Source: Desulfosarcinaceae bacterium
GTDB taxonomy: Bacteria > Desulfobacterota > Desulfobacteria > Desulfobacterales > Desulfosarcinaceae
Assembly (NCBI GenBank): GCA_030066015.1
Contig: JASJCL010000054.1
Span: 1 to 44,216 of the forward strand
DNA: 44,216 nucleotides
Direction: 5' to 3'
Notes under the pieces: model-generated
Seen by the model: only the letters and a program-made list of their open reading frames with translations
Databases searched by the model: none
What the model was told of the DNA's origin: nothing
Program-made: the position numbers and the translations under genes
Part shown: one piece after another, positions 1-8,134 of the stretch
Position numbering within the stretch: the stretch's first letter is position 1
How the letters are laid out: every line of letters begins with the position of its first letter

Positions 1-174
1 CTGGACACACCGCTGGCCGAGCGATTTCTGGCAATCGTCGCCGATTTGATCGACCAGGGCCTGACCGTCCTCGTGGCCAGCCACGATCCGCGCGTCTACC
101 GGGCCGAAGGGGTGAACCGTTTGGTCACACTGGCGGACGGCCAGGTGGTGGATGGGACCGAGGCGCTGTCATGA
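1..174 (+). CDS. ABC transporter ATP-binding protein, C-terminal end (partial)
   Basis: The window opens inside this gene; only the last 57 codons are present. The visible part starts at the D-loop region (LDTPLAERF, which normally follows the Walker B motif) and contains the H-loop (VLVASHDP) and the usual C-terminal beta strand (LVTLADGQVVD). This matches the LolD/MacB/FtsE type of ATPase that energises lipoprotein or macrolide-type exporters. The stop codon overlaps the ATG of the next gene (ATGA), so the two are probably translationally coupled. The substrate cannot be told from the fragment; a link to the metal-efflux genes downstream is only positional. Confidence 0.8.
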   Translation: MDTPLAERFLAIVADLIDQGLTVLVASHDPRVYRAEGVNRLVTLADGQVVDGTEALS

Positions 175-1172
175 CCCTCAATCCGGCCATCATCGTGCTG
201 GTGACGGGCGCCTGGCTCATCAGCGCGGTCGCTGTGGCGACGGCCGCACTGGGCGCCCGCATCCGCCACCATTGGGACCTCACCAGCAGCCGGCGGCGAC
301 AGCTCACCCTCGAGCGGCAGACCTACCTGATCTCTAGCGTCCTCGCCTATCTGCTGGTGTTCCAACTGTTCTCCCTCTTCCTCTTCGTATTTACCGCCGA
401 TCGACTCCATTCGCTCTTTATCGGCGCCATGTGCGCCGCGGGATCGCTGAACGTCAACGCCTATGGATATCCGGCCCTGCAGCTCAAATTGGTCTCTTTT
501 CTGTTGTGCGGCGTCTGGCTCATCGTCAACCATGTGGATCAGAAGGCACCCGACTACCCGCTGCTCCACTTTAAATACCGCTGGCTGATGGTCGTCGCCG
601 GCCTGCTGCTCATCGACACCTATCTGACGACGCAGTACTTCCGGCACATGCGGGCCGACGTCATCACCAGCTGCTGCGGCAGTCTGTTCAGCGAAGAGAC
701 CGTCAGTGTGGCGGGCGTCATGGCGAGTCTGCCCCCGCTGCCCATGATGGTGCTCTTCTATGCCGCCATGGCCTTGAACCTGCGGACGGGGATCCACTTT
801 CTGGTGACCGGCCGCGCGATCCGCTGGTTCGCGGGCACCAGTGTGGTCGCCTTGACGGTGGCCCTGATGGCCATCGTGGCCTTCATCAGCGTCTATATCT
901 ACCAATTGCCGACCCATCACTGCCCCTTCGACATCCTCCAGGCCGAATACGGGTATGTCGGCTACCCCCTCTACGTGAGTCTCCTCTGCGGCGGCATTTG
1001 CGGAGCCGGCGCCGGTGTCCTGGACCGCTTCCGAGGGGTGGCATCCCTGCGCGATCAGTTGCCGGCCGTCCAGAAAAAGCTTTGTCTAACGGGAATGATA
1101 GCTTATAGTGTATTCATAATAATTTCAGGATATCCGATCGTATTCTCGGATTTCCGACTGGTGGGTTTATGA
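171..1172 (+). CDS. Polytopic membrane protein with conserved-looking cysteines, coupled to the ABC ATPase
   Basis: This encodes 333 residues with about eight hydrophobic segments (near residues 5-30, 52-75, 79-92, 105-122, 138-155, 180-200, 220-245 and 262-282, plus a C-terminal one near 303-322). Loops carry GAMCAAGSLN, SCCGSLF and HHCPFD, which could be thiol or metal ligands. The ATG lies inside the stop of the upstream ATPase gene, so it is likely a partner or permease-like subunit of that transporter, but it lacks a recognisable FtsX/MacB permease fold. The CusBA-like genes lie 107 bp downstream on the same strand, suggesting a role in metal handling; I cannot name a family with certainty. 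Confidence 0.7.
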   Translation: MTLNPAIIVLVTGAWLISAVAVATAALGARIRHHWDLTSSRRRQLTLERQTYLISSVLAYLLVFQLFSLFLFVFTADRLHSLFIGAMCAAGSLNVNAYGYPALQLKLVSFLLCGVWLIVNHVDQKAPDYPLLHFKYRWLMVVAGLLLIDTYLTTQYFRHMRADVITSCCGSLFSEETVSVAGVMASLPPLPMMVLFYAAMALNLRTGIHFLVTGRAIRWFAGTSVVALTVALMAIVAFISVYIYQLPTHHCPFDILQAEYGYVGYPLYVSLLCGGICGAGAGVLDRFRGVASLRDQLPAVQKKLCLTGMIAYSVFIIISGYPIVFSDFRLVGL

Positions 1173-1279
1173 CCGGCGCGGCACCCAATAGACGGGGCCT
1201 GCGCCTCAACCCGCCATAAACGAAAGAGCGGGCGGCATGCCGACCGGCACCGCCACTTGCCTCCAGATACAGGTACCAC

Positions 1280-2998
1280 ATGAAGATTCAATTACCACGA
1301 CATGCCACCCCAATCGCGCTGACACTCCTTGTGGCGGTGATCGCATTCGCCGTCGGCTATCGCGCCGGCGACCACACGCCGGCATCGCCGGCGGCCATGG
1401 CGGCCCCTCAGGACCATGATCACGACCCAGCCCCGGATGCCGACACCGCATCAGCCACCCTCTACGCCTGCCCCATGATGTGTACGGCCCCACTGGCGGA
1501 ACCCGGCAACTGCCCCGTCTGCGGCATGGAGCTGTCAGCCCTCGAACAGGACGGCGTGACGACCGCCCACGACCACCGACACGGTGGCGTTAGCGCCGCC
1601 GACGCTGGCTGGGAAACGTCGCGCATCACCCTGGGCGATGCGGATATCAAGCTGGCCGAGATCCGTCTGGCGCCGGTGGAACGCAAGCGCGCCCGAGCGG
1701 AGATTCGCCTCTTCGGCCAGATCGACTACGATCCGGCCCACATGACCAAATTGTCGGCCTTCATGCCCGGGGTCATCGACCGCGTCTACGTCAGACGCGC
1801 CGGTCAGTTCGTCCGCTGGGGGGAGCCGCTCTTCGATATCTACTCCGCCGATCTCCACGACACGCAGAAGCAATTGATCGAACTGATGCCCTATGTCCCC
1901 AGCTTTCTGGCCTTTCAGTCGAGCATGCCCCACGTGGCCCAGGAAGTTCCGGTGCAGGACCGGCGTCAGGCCACCACCGCAGCGGAAATCGAGCAGCGCC
2001 GGGCCGCCTATCGCCAGATTGCCGCGATCCGGCACAAGCTCAGCATTTTGGGACTGCCCAAACGCGATATTGACGAGCTGATGAAAGTGGGCGACGCCAC
2101 CGGCATCGCCACGGTCTACGCCTCCATGTACGGTCAGGTGGTGGACCAGAACGCCTACGAGGGCAGCTATGTGAACCGCGGGACAACCATCATCACCCTG
2201 GCCGATCCCAAATACGTCTGGGCCAGCCTGGACGCCTATGAAGCGGACTATCCCTGGCTGCGCAAGGGTCAGGCGGTGCGGTTCGAGACCACCGCCTACC
2301 CCGGTGAGACCTTTACGGCCAAGGTGGTCTATATCGACCCGGTATTCAATCCGGAGACGCGCACCTTTCGGGTGGGGGCGCTGCTGTCGGAGCAGGGCGG
2401 CCGCCTCAAAGCCGGCATGCTGATCCGCTCCATGGTGATTGCCAACTTGGACGCGGCGGGGGAGGTGGTCGGCGACGCCAAAGATCCCGAACAAGCCCCG
2501 CTGCAGATACCGGCCACAGCGCCGTTGATCACCGGACGGCGGGCGGTTGTCTACGTGGCCGTGCCCGGAAAAAGCGGGCAGTTCGAGGGACGTGAAGTGC
2601 GCCTGGGGCCCAAAGCGCAGGATCACTACATCGTCCTGGACGGCCTCACCGAGGGCGAGTTTGTGGTGGCCAACGGCAACTTCAAGATCGACAGCGCCGT
2701 CCAGATTCTGGCCCGCAAGAGCATGATGGCCATGCCGGACGGCGACCTCGCCGAGGGCTACCACCTGCATGGTGGTTCGGCGGCCATGAATGCCGATTAT
2801 CTGGACGAGCGGCTGCGCAGCCGACTGCCGCGGGAGGCCGACGCGCTGAACCTGCCGGCCGACACCGAGGACCCGGTGACAACGACGCTGCGGCGACGAC
2901 GCCCCACGCCCCGCCATGGCCAGACCGTGATTCAGCGCCGCCGGCCAGGCGCCTATGGCGACACCACCCGGCGTCCCACGAGAGGGCTGAGTCAATAA
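1280..2998 (+). CDS. cusB: CusB-like periplasmic adaptor of a heavy-metal RND efflux pump
   Basis: A 572-residue membrane-fusion protein. An N-terminal anchor (about 11-28) is followed by a His-rich linker (QDHDHDP) and a small heavy-metal-binding domain at about 62-85 with CPMMC and CPVCGMEL. Another His cluster (HDHRHGG) follows, then the barrel/lipoyl/hairpin region typical of CusB adaptors (VIDRVYVRRAGQFVRWGEPL, then YGQVVDQNAYEGSYVNRGT). It should bridge the inner-membrane pump and an outer-membrane channel and pass Cu+/Ag+ or a similar metal. In the usual form of the metal-binding domain the first half reads CPMHP; here His-Pro is replaced by Met-Cys, giving a soft-metal ligand set. No CusC-like channel gene is in view. 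The gene is 99 bp upstream of the pump gene, same strand. Confidence 0.9.
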   Translation: MKIQLPRHATPIALTLLVAVIAFAVGYRAGDHTPASPAAMAAPQDHDHDPAPDADTASATLYACPMMCTAPLAEPGNCPVCGMELSALEQDGVTTAHDHRHGGVSAADAGWETSRITLGDADIKLAEIRLAPVERKRARAEIRLFGQIDYDPAHMTKLSAFMPGVIDRVYVRRAGQFVRWGEPLFDIYSADLHDTQKQLIELMPYVPSFLAFQSSMPHVAQEVPVQDRRQATTAAEIEQRRAAYRQIAAIRHKLSILGLPKRDIDELMKVGDATGIATVYASMYGQVVDQNAYEGSYVNRGTTIITLADPKYVWASLDAYEADYPWLRKGQAVRFETTAYPGETFTAKVVYIDPVFNPETRTFRVGALLSEQGGRLKAGMLIRSMVIANLDAAGEVVGDAKDPEQAPLQIPATAPLITGRRAVVYVAVPGKSGQFEGREVRLGPKAQDHYIVLDGLTEGEFVVANGNFKIDSAVQILARKSMMAMPDGDLAEGYHLHGGSAAMNADYLDERLRSRLPREADALNLPADTEDPVTTTLRRRRPTPRHGQTVIQRRRPGAYGDTTRRPTRGLSQ

Positions 2999-3097
2999 GC
3001 CAGCGCCCGGTCCGCACCTTAATCGTTATCCGCGAAGGGATGGTCCCGGCAACCGACACAACGACCACCGGCACAGTGAAAACGGACATCCTCTGGT

Positions 3098-6000
3098 ATG
3101 CAGCCTTCTGAGATCGACGCGTCCCCGCCCGCCCCTTCCGGCCTCGCCCTGGTGGCCCGCTTCTGCATCCACAACAAGGTGCCGGTGCTGCTGGCACTGC
3201 TTCTGGTGGTGGTGGTCGGACTCCTGGTGGCCCCGTTCGATTGGCCATTCGGCGGCGATCTGCGTCGTCCCGTGCCCGCCGACGCCCTGCCCGATATCGG
3301 CGAAAATCAGCAGATCGTCTTCACCCAGTGGCCCGGACGCTCTCCCCAGGACATCGAGGACCAGGTCACCTACCCGCTCACCGTCGCCCTCCTGGGTCTT
3401 CCCGACGTAAAGTCCGTCCGCAGCTTCTCCATGTTCGGTTTCTCCACCATCTACGTCATCTTCAAGGAGGACGTGGAGTTCTACTGGTCGCGCACCCGGA
3501 TCCTGGAAAAGCTGGAAAGCCTGCCGGATGACACCCTCCCGCCGGATGTCAATCCCCTGCTGGGGCCGGATGCCACCGCCATGGGCCAGGTCTTCTGGTA
3601 CACCCTGGAAGGGCGTGATCCCCAGGGGCAGCCCACCGGTGGCTGGGACCTGCACGAACTGCGCACCGTCCAGGACTGGTATGTGCGCTATGCCCTCATG
3701 GGGGTGGATGGGGTCAGCGAGGTCGCTTCGGTGGGTGGCTTCGTGCAGGAGTACCAGGTGGACGTGGACCCGGACCGCATGCGGGCCTTCGACATCACCC
3801 TCAATGACATCATCGGCGCCATTCGGCAGGCCAATCTGGATGTGGGCGCACAGACCATCGAGGTCAACCGGGTGGAGTACCTCATTCGCGGATTGGGGTT
3901 CATTCGCGGGATCGCCGACCTGGAAAACGCCGTCATCCGGTTGGATGACAGGGTGCCGGTTCTCGTCAAAACCGTGGCCAATGTCTCCCTGGGGCCGGCC
4001 GCAAGACAGGGTGCCTTGGACAAAGGGGGCGCCGAGACGGTGGGGGGTGTCGTGGTGGTCCGGTTCGGGGAGAATCCCATGACCGTCATCCAGGCCGTCA
4101 AGGCGCAGATCGAAGCGATCGCGCCGGGGCTCCCCAAGCGGCAGCTGGCCGACGGGACCACCTCCCAAATTCACATCGTTCCCTTTTACGACCGCACCCA
4201 GCTGATCCAGGAAACCCTGGGCACCCTTGAGCATGCGTTGATCAACGAGACGCTGGTCACCATCGTGGTGATCATCGTCATCCTCTTCCACCTGGGCAGC
4301 TCCCTCGTGGTGGCCGGCATGCTGCCGCTGGCGGTACTGGGGGCCTTCATCGCCATGCAGGCGTTCGGTGTGGACGCCAATGTGGTGGCCCTGTCGGGCA
4401 TCGCCATCGCCATCGGTACCATCGTGGACATGGGCATCATTCTCACGGAGAATATCCACCAGCGCCTGGCCGTCCAATCGGAGCCGGTGGATCGAGTGGC
4501 CCTGATCACCGCTTCGGTGCGCGATGTGGGCGGCGCCATGGTAACCGCCGTGGCCACAACGGTGATCAGCTTCCTGCCCATCTTTTTTCTGACCGGCGCG
4601 GAGGGCAAGCTGTTCAAACCCCTGGCCTTCACCAAGACCTTTACCCTCAGCGCCTCCCTGGTGATCGCCCTCGTGGTGATCCCGCCGCTGATGCACAGCC
4701 TGATGGGGTTTCGCGGCAGGGACCGCGGCCGTCAATGGATATTCTACGAGGGTCTGATCTATGTCGGCCTGGCCATGACATTCCTGGTGGACCTGCGCAT
4801 CGGCCTGGTGCTGGCCACCATCGGTGGATACTACCTGGCCGATCGCTGGATTCCGGCCAGTTATCGTCGGCAGGCCCTGCTGGGCATCAAGCTTTTGCTG
4901 GGCATCATTCTCCTGGTGGGCCTGGCGGCCCATTGGTCCCCCTTGGGCCCGGCAGCCGGCGGATGGCGCAATTTCGCGTTCACCGTGATGAGTTTCGTTC
5001 TGATCCTCGGTGCGCTGCTGCTGTTCCAGCGCTATTACACCCCGATTCTCTCCTGGTGCCTGCGCCATAAAATCGGTTTTCTCACGCTGCCGGTGGGTCT
5101 GCTGGTGATGGGGTGCCTGATCTGGCTGGGGGCGGACACCCTTTTCGGCTGGACGCCGCGACTGGTGCGGGAGAGCCGCCCCTATGCCTGGCTGACGGCA
5201 CACCTCCCCGGCTTGGGGAAAGAGTTCATGCCGCCGCTGGACGAGGGCGCCTTTCTCCTCATGCCCACCACCATGCCCCACGCCTCCATCGGGGAGGTGC
5301 TCGACATCTTGAAGAAGCAGGACCGGGCCATCGCCGCCATCCCCGAAGTGGCCTCAGCCGTCGGCAAGCTGGGGCGCGCCCAGAGCCCGCTGGACCCAGC
5401 CCCCCTCTCCATGATCGAGACCGTGATCAACTATCGCGATGAATACCTGCGCGGGGAAGGCGGGCAAGTGCTTCGTTTCCGCTTCGATCCCGGTGCCTCC
5501 GATTGGGTCCGCAATCCGGCCGGGGAGCGACTGCCGGCGCTCGACGGCGCCCCTTATCGTGTCCAGGGCCGCTACCCGCGGGACGACCGGGGGCGTCTGC
5601 AGCCCGACCCCCAAGGTAGACCTTTCCGGCTATGGCGACCGCCCCTCGACCCAGCCCTCAATCCGGGACGACCCTATTGGAGCGGCATCCGCAAGCCGGA
5701 GGACATCTGGCACGTCATCGCCCAGGCCGCCCGGGTGCCCGGCACCACCTCGGCCGCCAAGCTCCAACCCATTTCGGCACGCATGGTGATGCTGCAGAGC
5801 GGAATCCGCGCCAATATGGGCATCAAGGTGTTCGGGCCCGATCTGGCCACCATCGAACAGATCTCGCTGGAGATCGAGCAGGCGCTGAAACAGGTGCCCT
5901 CCGTGCGGCCGGCATCGGTTATCGCCGATCGCATCATCGGCAAACCCTACCTGGAGATCCAGGTGGATCGGCAGGCCATCGCCCAGTACGGCATTCGTCT

Positions 6001-7048
6001 GCAGCAGGTGCTGGACGTGATCGAGTTCGCCATCGGTGGCCGACAGATCACCACCACCGTGGAGGGTCGCGAGCGCTATCCCGTGCGGGTGCGCTATATC
6101 CGGGAACTGCGCGATGATTTGAACACCATCGGCGGGGTACTGGTGCCGCTGCCCGATGGCACCCAGATCCCGCTGCGTCAGGTGGCCGACATCATCTACA
6201 TCAAGGGTCCCCAGGTGATCAAAGGGGAGAACACCTTCATGACCGGCTACATTCTTTTCGAGGGGTGGCCGGGTATTGCCGAGGCAGAGGTGGTCGCCGA
6301 CGCACGCGCCTATCTGCAGGACAGGCTGTCTACCGGCGTCCTGCAGCTGCCGCCCGGGGTCAGTTTTGCCTTTACGGGCACCTACGAGAATCAGGTCCGT
6401 TCGGAACGAAGACTTCAGCTCATCCTGCCCATGGCCCTCACCATCATTTTCATCCTGCTCTACCTGTTGTTCAGATCCACGGGGACGGCCGTCATCGTCT
6501 TCTCCAGCATTGCCGTTGCCTGGTCGGGCGGCTTCGTATTGCTGTGGCTCTATGCCCAGCCCTGGTTTTTACATTTCGATCTCTTCGGCACCTCGATGCG
6601 GGAGCTGTTCCAGATCCACCCCGTCAACCTGAGCGTCGCTGTTTGGGTTGGATTCCTGGCCCTCTTCGGCATCGCCTCCGACGATGGGGTGATGATGGCC
6701 AGCTACCTCCAGCGCCAGTTTGCCACGGCCGCGCCGCAGTCGCTGACGGCGGTGCGCGAAAGCACGCTCAAAGCGGGTCAGCGGCGCGTAAGGCCCTGCA
6801 TCATGACCACGGCAACGACCCTGCTGGCCCTCCTGCCAGTGATGACCGCAACCGGCCGCGGCGCCGATATCATGGTGCCCATGGCCATTCCTACCTTTGG
6901 CGGCATGCTGTTCGAGGTGATGACCATGCTGGTGGTGCCCGTCCTCTATTGCTGGCGCGAGGAGGGGCGGATCAGGCGGCGGACGGCAGCCGACGACGAC
7001 GTCAGTACCGCCCTGCACGCTGAGGCGACGGTCACGGCCGATACCTGA
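3098..7048 (+). CDS. cusA: CusA/CzcA-family heavy-metal RND efflux pump, unusually long
   Basis: At 1316 residues this is about 250 longer than typical CusA/CzcA. The conserved core is clear: ALPDIGENQQIVFTQWPG at the start of the porter domain, the TM4 motif with D444 (IGTIVDMGI), FMPPLDEGAFLLMPTTMP, and the TM10 region with D1195. Methionines in LLMP and ARMVMLQSG correspond roughly to the CusA Met pathway. Extra sequence sits in two places: about 545-660 contains additional hydrophobic segments after the first membrane half, and about 780-865 is a polar Pro/Arg-rich periplasmic insertion. The position I align with E. coli CusA K984 is C1234. It works with the adaptor just upstream; Cu/Ag is the most likely substrate from the Met content, but this is inference. 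Confidence 0.92.
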   Translation: MQPSEIDASPPAPSGLALVARFCIHNKVPVLLALLLVVVVGLLVAPFDWPFGGDLRRPVPADALPDIGENQQIVFTQWPGRSPQDIEDQVTYPLTVALLGLPDVKSVRSFSMFGFSTIYVIFKEDVEFYWSRTRILEKLESLPDDTLPPDVNPLLGPDATAMGQVFWYTLEGRDPQGQPTGGWDLHELRTVQDWYVRYALMGVDGVSEVASVGGFVQEYQVDVDPDRMRAFDITLNDIIGAIRQANLDVGAQTIEVNRVEYLIRGLGFIRGIADLENAVIRLDDRVPVLVKTVANVSLGPAARQGALDKGGAETVGGVVVVRFGENPMTVIQAVKAQIEAIAPGLPKRQLADGTTSQIHIVPFYDRTQLIQETLGTLEHALINETLVTIVVIIVILFHLGSSLVVAGMLPLAVLGAFIAMQAFGVDANVVALSGIAIAIGTIVDMGIILTENIHQRLAVQSEPVDRVALITASVRDVGGAMVTAVATTVISFLPIFFLTGAEGKLFKPLAFTKTFTLSASLVIALVVIPPLMHSLMGFRGRDRGRQWIFYEGLIYVGLAMTFLVDLRIGLVLATIGGYYLADRWIPASYRRQALLGIKLLLGIILLVGLAAHWSPLGPAAGGWRNFAFTVMSFVLILGALLLFQRYYTPILSWCLRHKIGFLTLPVGLLVMGCLIWLGADTLFGWTPRLVRESRPYAWLTAHLPGLGKEFMPPLDEGAFLLMPTTMPHASIGEVLDILKKQDRAIAAIPEVASAVGKLGRAQSPLDPAPLSMIETVINYRDEYLRGEGGQVLRFRFDPGASDWVRNPAGERLPALDGAPYRVQGRYPRDDRGRLQPDPQGRPFRLWRPPLDPALNPGRPYWSGIRKPEDIWHVIAQAARVPGTTSAAKLQPISARMVMLQSGIRANMGIKVFGPDLATIEQISLEIEQALKQVPSVRPASVIADRIIGKPYLEIQVDRQAIAQYGIRLQQVLDVIEFAIGGRQITTTVEGRERYPVRVRYIRELRDDLNTIGGVLVPLPDGTQIPLRQVADIIYIKGPQVIKGENTFMTGYILFEGWPGIAEAEVVADARAYLQDRLSTGVLQLPPGVSFAFTGTYENQVRSERRLQLILPMALTIIFILLYLLFRSTGTAVIVFSSIAVAWSGGFVLLWLYAQPWFLHFDLFGTSMRELFQIHPVNLSVAVWVGFLALFGIASDDGVMMASYLQRQFATAAPQSLTAVRESTLKAGQRRVRPCIMTTATTLLALLPVMTATGRGADIMVPMAIPTFGGMLFEVMTMLVVPVLYCWREEGRIRRRTAADDDVSTALHAEATVTADT

Positions 7049-7157
7049 TGCGCCGGTACCAGCATGGTCGGAGACGGGGAGTCGGGGCGCTATGCGGAAG
7101 GCGACGGCGGGCCGATGGGACCATCGCTCAAGGGTTGTGGATGGCGCGAACTAACGG

Positions 7158-7907
7158 CTATGGTGTTTTCAGCGGTGATGCCGAATCTTCCCCACTTGGG
7201 CGGGCGGTTGATGCCGGGGCGGCGGAGGTCGGCGGGGATGGCGCGTCCGGTTGCCGGCGCTTCATCGGCGCGGTCGCTTTGGTGGCGGGTGGCGGCGCGG
7301 TGGAGCCGATGCACTGTTTTTGGCCCAATTCGCTGAGCCAGCGCATGTTACGCGCGATGCGGAGCGTGTAGCCCTCACCCTCCAGGTAGTTATCGGGACA
7401 GTCGCCGTCGGTCCGCTGGTACAGCTCGAGAAAGTCATCGGCCTTCTCCGCACAGGCGCATGCGTCTCCCTGGATCGAATAGTAACGGGCCTTCAAAAAG
7501 ATGCTGCCAATCTCCTTCAGGTATTGCTCACACCGCTTTTGCTGAGCCGCATTCTGCCACTTCACTTTTCTTTCCGGCGCTTTTTTCAGCTTCTTGGGAT
7601 CCAGCTGGGGTTCCTTGATAATCCAGCGCCGATTGGGAGGCGGCAATCTGCCGGTTTTGCCGTCCTCCTGCCCGTCCGCTGTTGCCGGCGATGGCGCGGC
7701 AATGCCTTTTTCCGCTTGCGGTGTCGCCGCCTTTTCCGGTCCCGGTGGCGTCTGCGCGGTGGCGCCTGCGTCTGCAGGCGTCTCCGCCGTGGTAACCGTC
7801 GGTGGCACCTGGTCAGTTGGTGTTGCGGGCGATTGGGCCCAGAGCAGCGCAGCGGATGCGAAGAGAACGATCAAGATCACCGGCAGGTGGCGGAAGAATG
7901 TCAGCAT
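7158..7907 (-). CDS. Exported Pro/Ala-rich protein with cysteines, unknown function
   Basis: A 249-residue protein with a clear signal peptide (residues 1-25, cleavage near LLWAQS). A low-complexity Pro/Ala/Thr region follows (about 26-85), then a folded-looking middle (about 90-200) with KRCEQYL, GDACACAEKADDFL, GDCPDNYL and KQCIG, and a disordered Pro/Ser/Ala tail. The five or so cysteines suggest periplasmic disulfides. It is convergent with the cusA-like gene. I do not recognise the family. GC-rich low complexity in both tails means the C-terminal part is poorly constrained. Confidence 0.6.
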   Translation of the reverse strand: MLTFFRHLPVILIVLFASAALLWAQSPATPTDQVPPTVTTAETPADAGATAQTPPGPEKAATPQAEKGIAAPSPATADGQEDGKTGRLPPPNRRWIIKEPQLDPKKLKKAPERKVKWQNAAQQKRCEQYLKEIGSIFLKARYYSIQGDACACAEKADDFLELYQRTDGDCPDNYLEGEGYTLRIARNMRWLSELGQKQCIGSTAPPPATKATAPMKRRQPDAPSPPTSAAPASTARPSGEDSASPLKTP

Positions 7908-8054
7908 AGCGGTACCTCAGACGGGCAACTTCAGTAGTTGGAACCATGTGATCATCATAGACACAACTTCATCATATCGCCAATGATTGTCAATGGTAAG
8001 CACGAAGTCTGCCGGATAGAGGTCGCTTGCGGGCTTGAAGTGGTGGGAACGACA

Positions 8055-8086
8055 AAAAGGCCGCCACCGGCGGGTGGCGGCCTTTT
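8055..8086 (-). terminator. Intrinsic terminator for the 10-heme cytochrome gene
   Basis: A perfect 14-bp stem (8055-8068 with 8073-8086) with a 4-base loop. It is flanked by an A-run on the left, which reads as a T-run when transcribed on the minus strand. It lies about 50 bp beyond the stop of the cytochrome gene at 8135. Confidence 0.85.
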
Positions 8087-8134
8087 CCAATTAGAGCAGG
8101 TATCGAGCGGCTTGGGTCCAGGTGTGGCGCTATT

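Noticed and set aside
1535-2995. 486-codon open frame antisense to the cusB-like gene
   Set aside because: The plus-strand frame has clear adaptor motifs; the antisense frame is a by-product of high GC and lacks any domain-like pattern.
3026-5281. 751-codon open frame antisense to the cusA-like gene
   Set aside because: His/Gln/Gly-rich shadow translation opposite conserved RND sequence.
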